This document shows positions 62,990 through 64,000 of a stretch of 64,000 bases of DNA, piece by piece. The stretch is taken from contig NZ_JAEDAK010000006.1 in the NCBI RefSeq assembly GCF_016093275.1, positions 124,001 to 188,000 on the forward strand. Direction: 5' to 3'. The notes under the pieces were generated by a model. It did not search any database. It was given only the letters and a program-made list of their open reading frames with translations, and was not told where the DNA came from. This DNA is from Inhella proteolytica (GTDB lineage Bacteria > Pseudomonadota > Gammaproteobacteria > Burkholderiales > Burkholderiaceae_C). How positions within the stretch are numbered: position 1 is the first letter of the stretch; the number at the start of each line of letters is the position of its first letter. Made by a program: the position numbers and the translations under genes.

Positions 62990-63944
62990 CCTCGACCTCG
63001 CGCGCCGCGCTGGCCAGCAGGCGCTTGAACTCGGCGACCCAAGGCGATTGCGGGCTGCGCAGATGCCAGACGCTGAGCTCGGCCAGCCCCAGATCGGCCT
63101 CCAGCGGCAGGATCCTGACCAGGCCCTGCTGGGCTGCGAAGCGCGCCAAGGGCCGTGACAGGATGGCCAGCAGCGGCATGCGGCGCAGCAGGGCCAAGCT
63201 CAGCATGGCGTCACCGCAAACGATCTGGTTGGCCGGCGGTGGCAGGCCGAGCTTGGCCCAGAGCCGGTCGTGCAGGGCGCGCGTGCGCGTGCCGGGCAGA
63301 TGACCGATCCAGGCCTCGCCCTGCAGCGCGTCCCAGCTCCAGTGGCGCTGCTGGGCCAGGGGGTGCTGGGTGCTGATCACCAGCACCTCGGGCTGGCGCA
63401 TCAGCATCTGCCCTTCCAGGTCGGCGGGCATTTCATGGGGCGGCAGGCGCGCCAGCACCAGGTCCAGCCGGCCCTGGCGCAGTTCGCCGATGAGGTCGCT
63501 CAGCGCATGCGTGCGCACCGTCAGGGTGATTAGCGGGTGCGCCTTCTTCATGGCGGCCAGGGCATCGGGAAGCACCTGGGGCAGGGCGGCATTGGTGGCG
63601 CCGATTTGCAGCTCGCCCAGGGCGCCGTTGAGGATGGTGCGCATCTCGTCGCTGCTGCGCTGCAGCTCGCCTTCCAGGCGTCGCCCCAGGGCGATCAGGC
63701 GTTCCCCCAGCACTGTGGCGTGCAAGCCGCGTTTGCTGCGCGCGAATAGGGTTTGTCCTAGGCCTTTTTCCAGTTCGGACAGGGTCTTGCTGACGGCGGG
63801 TTGGGTCACGTTCAGCAAGTCCGCGGCAGCACTCAGCTTTCCGGTGGCGTGCATGGCTTCCAGCACCCGCAGATGGCGCAGGGTCAGGCGCCGCTGGACG
63901 AAGTCCAGCATGGCTTCCTGCACGGGGGGGGGTGCTGCATTCAT
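62982..63944 (-). CDS. LysR-family transcriptional regulator
   Basis: 320 residues: an N-terminal winged helix-turn-helix (LRHLRVLEAMHATGKLSAAA, LLNVTQPAVSKTLSELEKGLG) and a LysR effector domain (about 100-310; LGELQIGATNAALPQVLPDAL). The C-terminal half reads like the GbpR/CbbR-type or PcaQ-like branch, but the inducer is unknown. The start is uncertain: ATG 63944 (or 63950) gives the longer form, while ATG 63911 has AGGA upstream and would give 309 residues. A C9 tract lies between the two starts on the coding strand. It is convergent with gshA. Confidence 0.87.
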   Translation of the reverse strand: MNAAPPPVQEAMLDFVQRRLTLRHLRVLEAMHATGKLSAAADLLNVTQPAVSKTLSELEKGLGQTLFARSKRGLHATVLGERLIALGRRLEGELQRSSDEMRTILNGALGELQIGATNAALPQVLPDALAAMKKAHPLITLTVRTHALSDLIGELRQGRLDLVLARLPPHEMPADLEGQMLMRQPEVLVISTQHPLAQQRHWSWDALQGEAWIGHLPGTRTRALHDRLWAKLGLPPPANQIVCGDAMLSLALLRRMPLLAILSRPLARFAAQQGLVRILPLEADLGLAELSVWHLRSPQSPWVAEFKRLLASAAREVEAA

Positions 63945-64000
63945 AACCATTGGCAAAGTTTTGCAAACCAAGACTCATGGGGCCGCTCGTCATGGCTACC

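Overview
The window is one contiguous, gene-dense stretch of a high-GC chromosome. It most resembles a betaproteobacterium of the order Burkholderiales (Rubrivivax/Roseateles/Inhella-like lineages). This rests on gene content read from translations: a GshA of the MVPHL-type glutamate-cysteine ligase family, a TorF-type porin joined to glnK-amtB, a TrpS with a long C-terminal extension, kdsD-kdsC-lptC and cadR-type MerR. No rRNA, tRNA, insertion sequence, prophage, CRISPR array or replication origin was seen. Genes are tightly packed, many with 1-8 bp stop/start overlaps, and no gap between genes exceeds about 300 bases.

Layout. 1-5124: oligopeptide-type ABC transporter; the binding protein (cut by the window edge) is divergent from two permeases and a fused double ATPase. 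5213-8437: wax ester synthase/DGAT and two alpha/beta hydrolases. 8516-13775: three coupled diguanylate cyclase genes. 13890-26033 (minus strand): acyl-CoA synthetase, trpS, psd, cutA, an HDOD protein, a TauE-type exporter, a small solute-binding protein, two tandem M13 metallopeptidases and an unknown anchored protein. 26083-28327: a small protein, a CadR-like regulator and an M17 aminopeptidase. 28328-33263 (minus): a metal/cobalamin receptor-like protein, marC and creB-creC-creD. 33447-36125: an RRM protein and a DUF5916-type outer-membrane protein. 36381-43017 (minus): solute-binding lipoprotein, large hybrid histidine kinase and HD-GYP response regulator, apparently one signalling operon. 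43102-46081 (minus): kdsD-kdsC-lptC followed by a short-chain dehydrogenase. 46151-52650: TraB-like protein, small Cys-rich protein, META lipoprotein, ssb, a REC-DUF3369 regulator, an M14 carboxypeptidase and an unknown protein. 52751-53647: ubiA. 53648-56547 (minus): four-gene operon of a Tat-exported protein, a PqqD-like protein, an HprK-related kinase and a family-5-type nucleotidyltransferase. 56744-58246: YifB/ComM ATPase. 58281-61224: NtrC/sigma54-controlled porin-glnK-amtB. 61242-63950: response regulator, gshA and a LysR regulator.

The most interesting locus is 53648-56547. A RiPP-recognition-like PqqD protein, an HprK-like kinase and a nucleotidyltransferase are the same kinds of tailoring protein that accompany phosphorylated lasso peptides such as paeninodin. 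Here they have no lasso cyclase or leader peptidase and sit directly behind a 218-residue Tat-signal protein. I infer an uncharacterised system that modifies a protein before export. A second notable observation is an 84-bp repeat that lies in two intergenic regions of identical length (138 bp), once inside the ABC transporter operon and once between glnK and amtB, each time three bases after a stop codon. Cyclic-di-GMP signalling is well represented (three cyclases and one HD-GYP phosphodiesterase).
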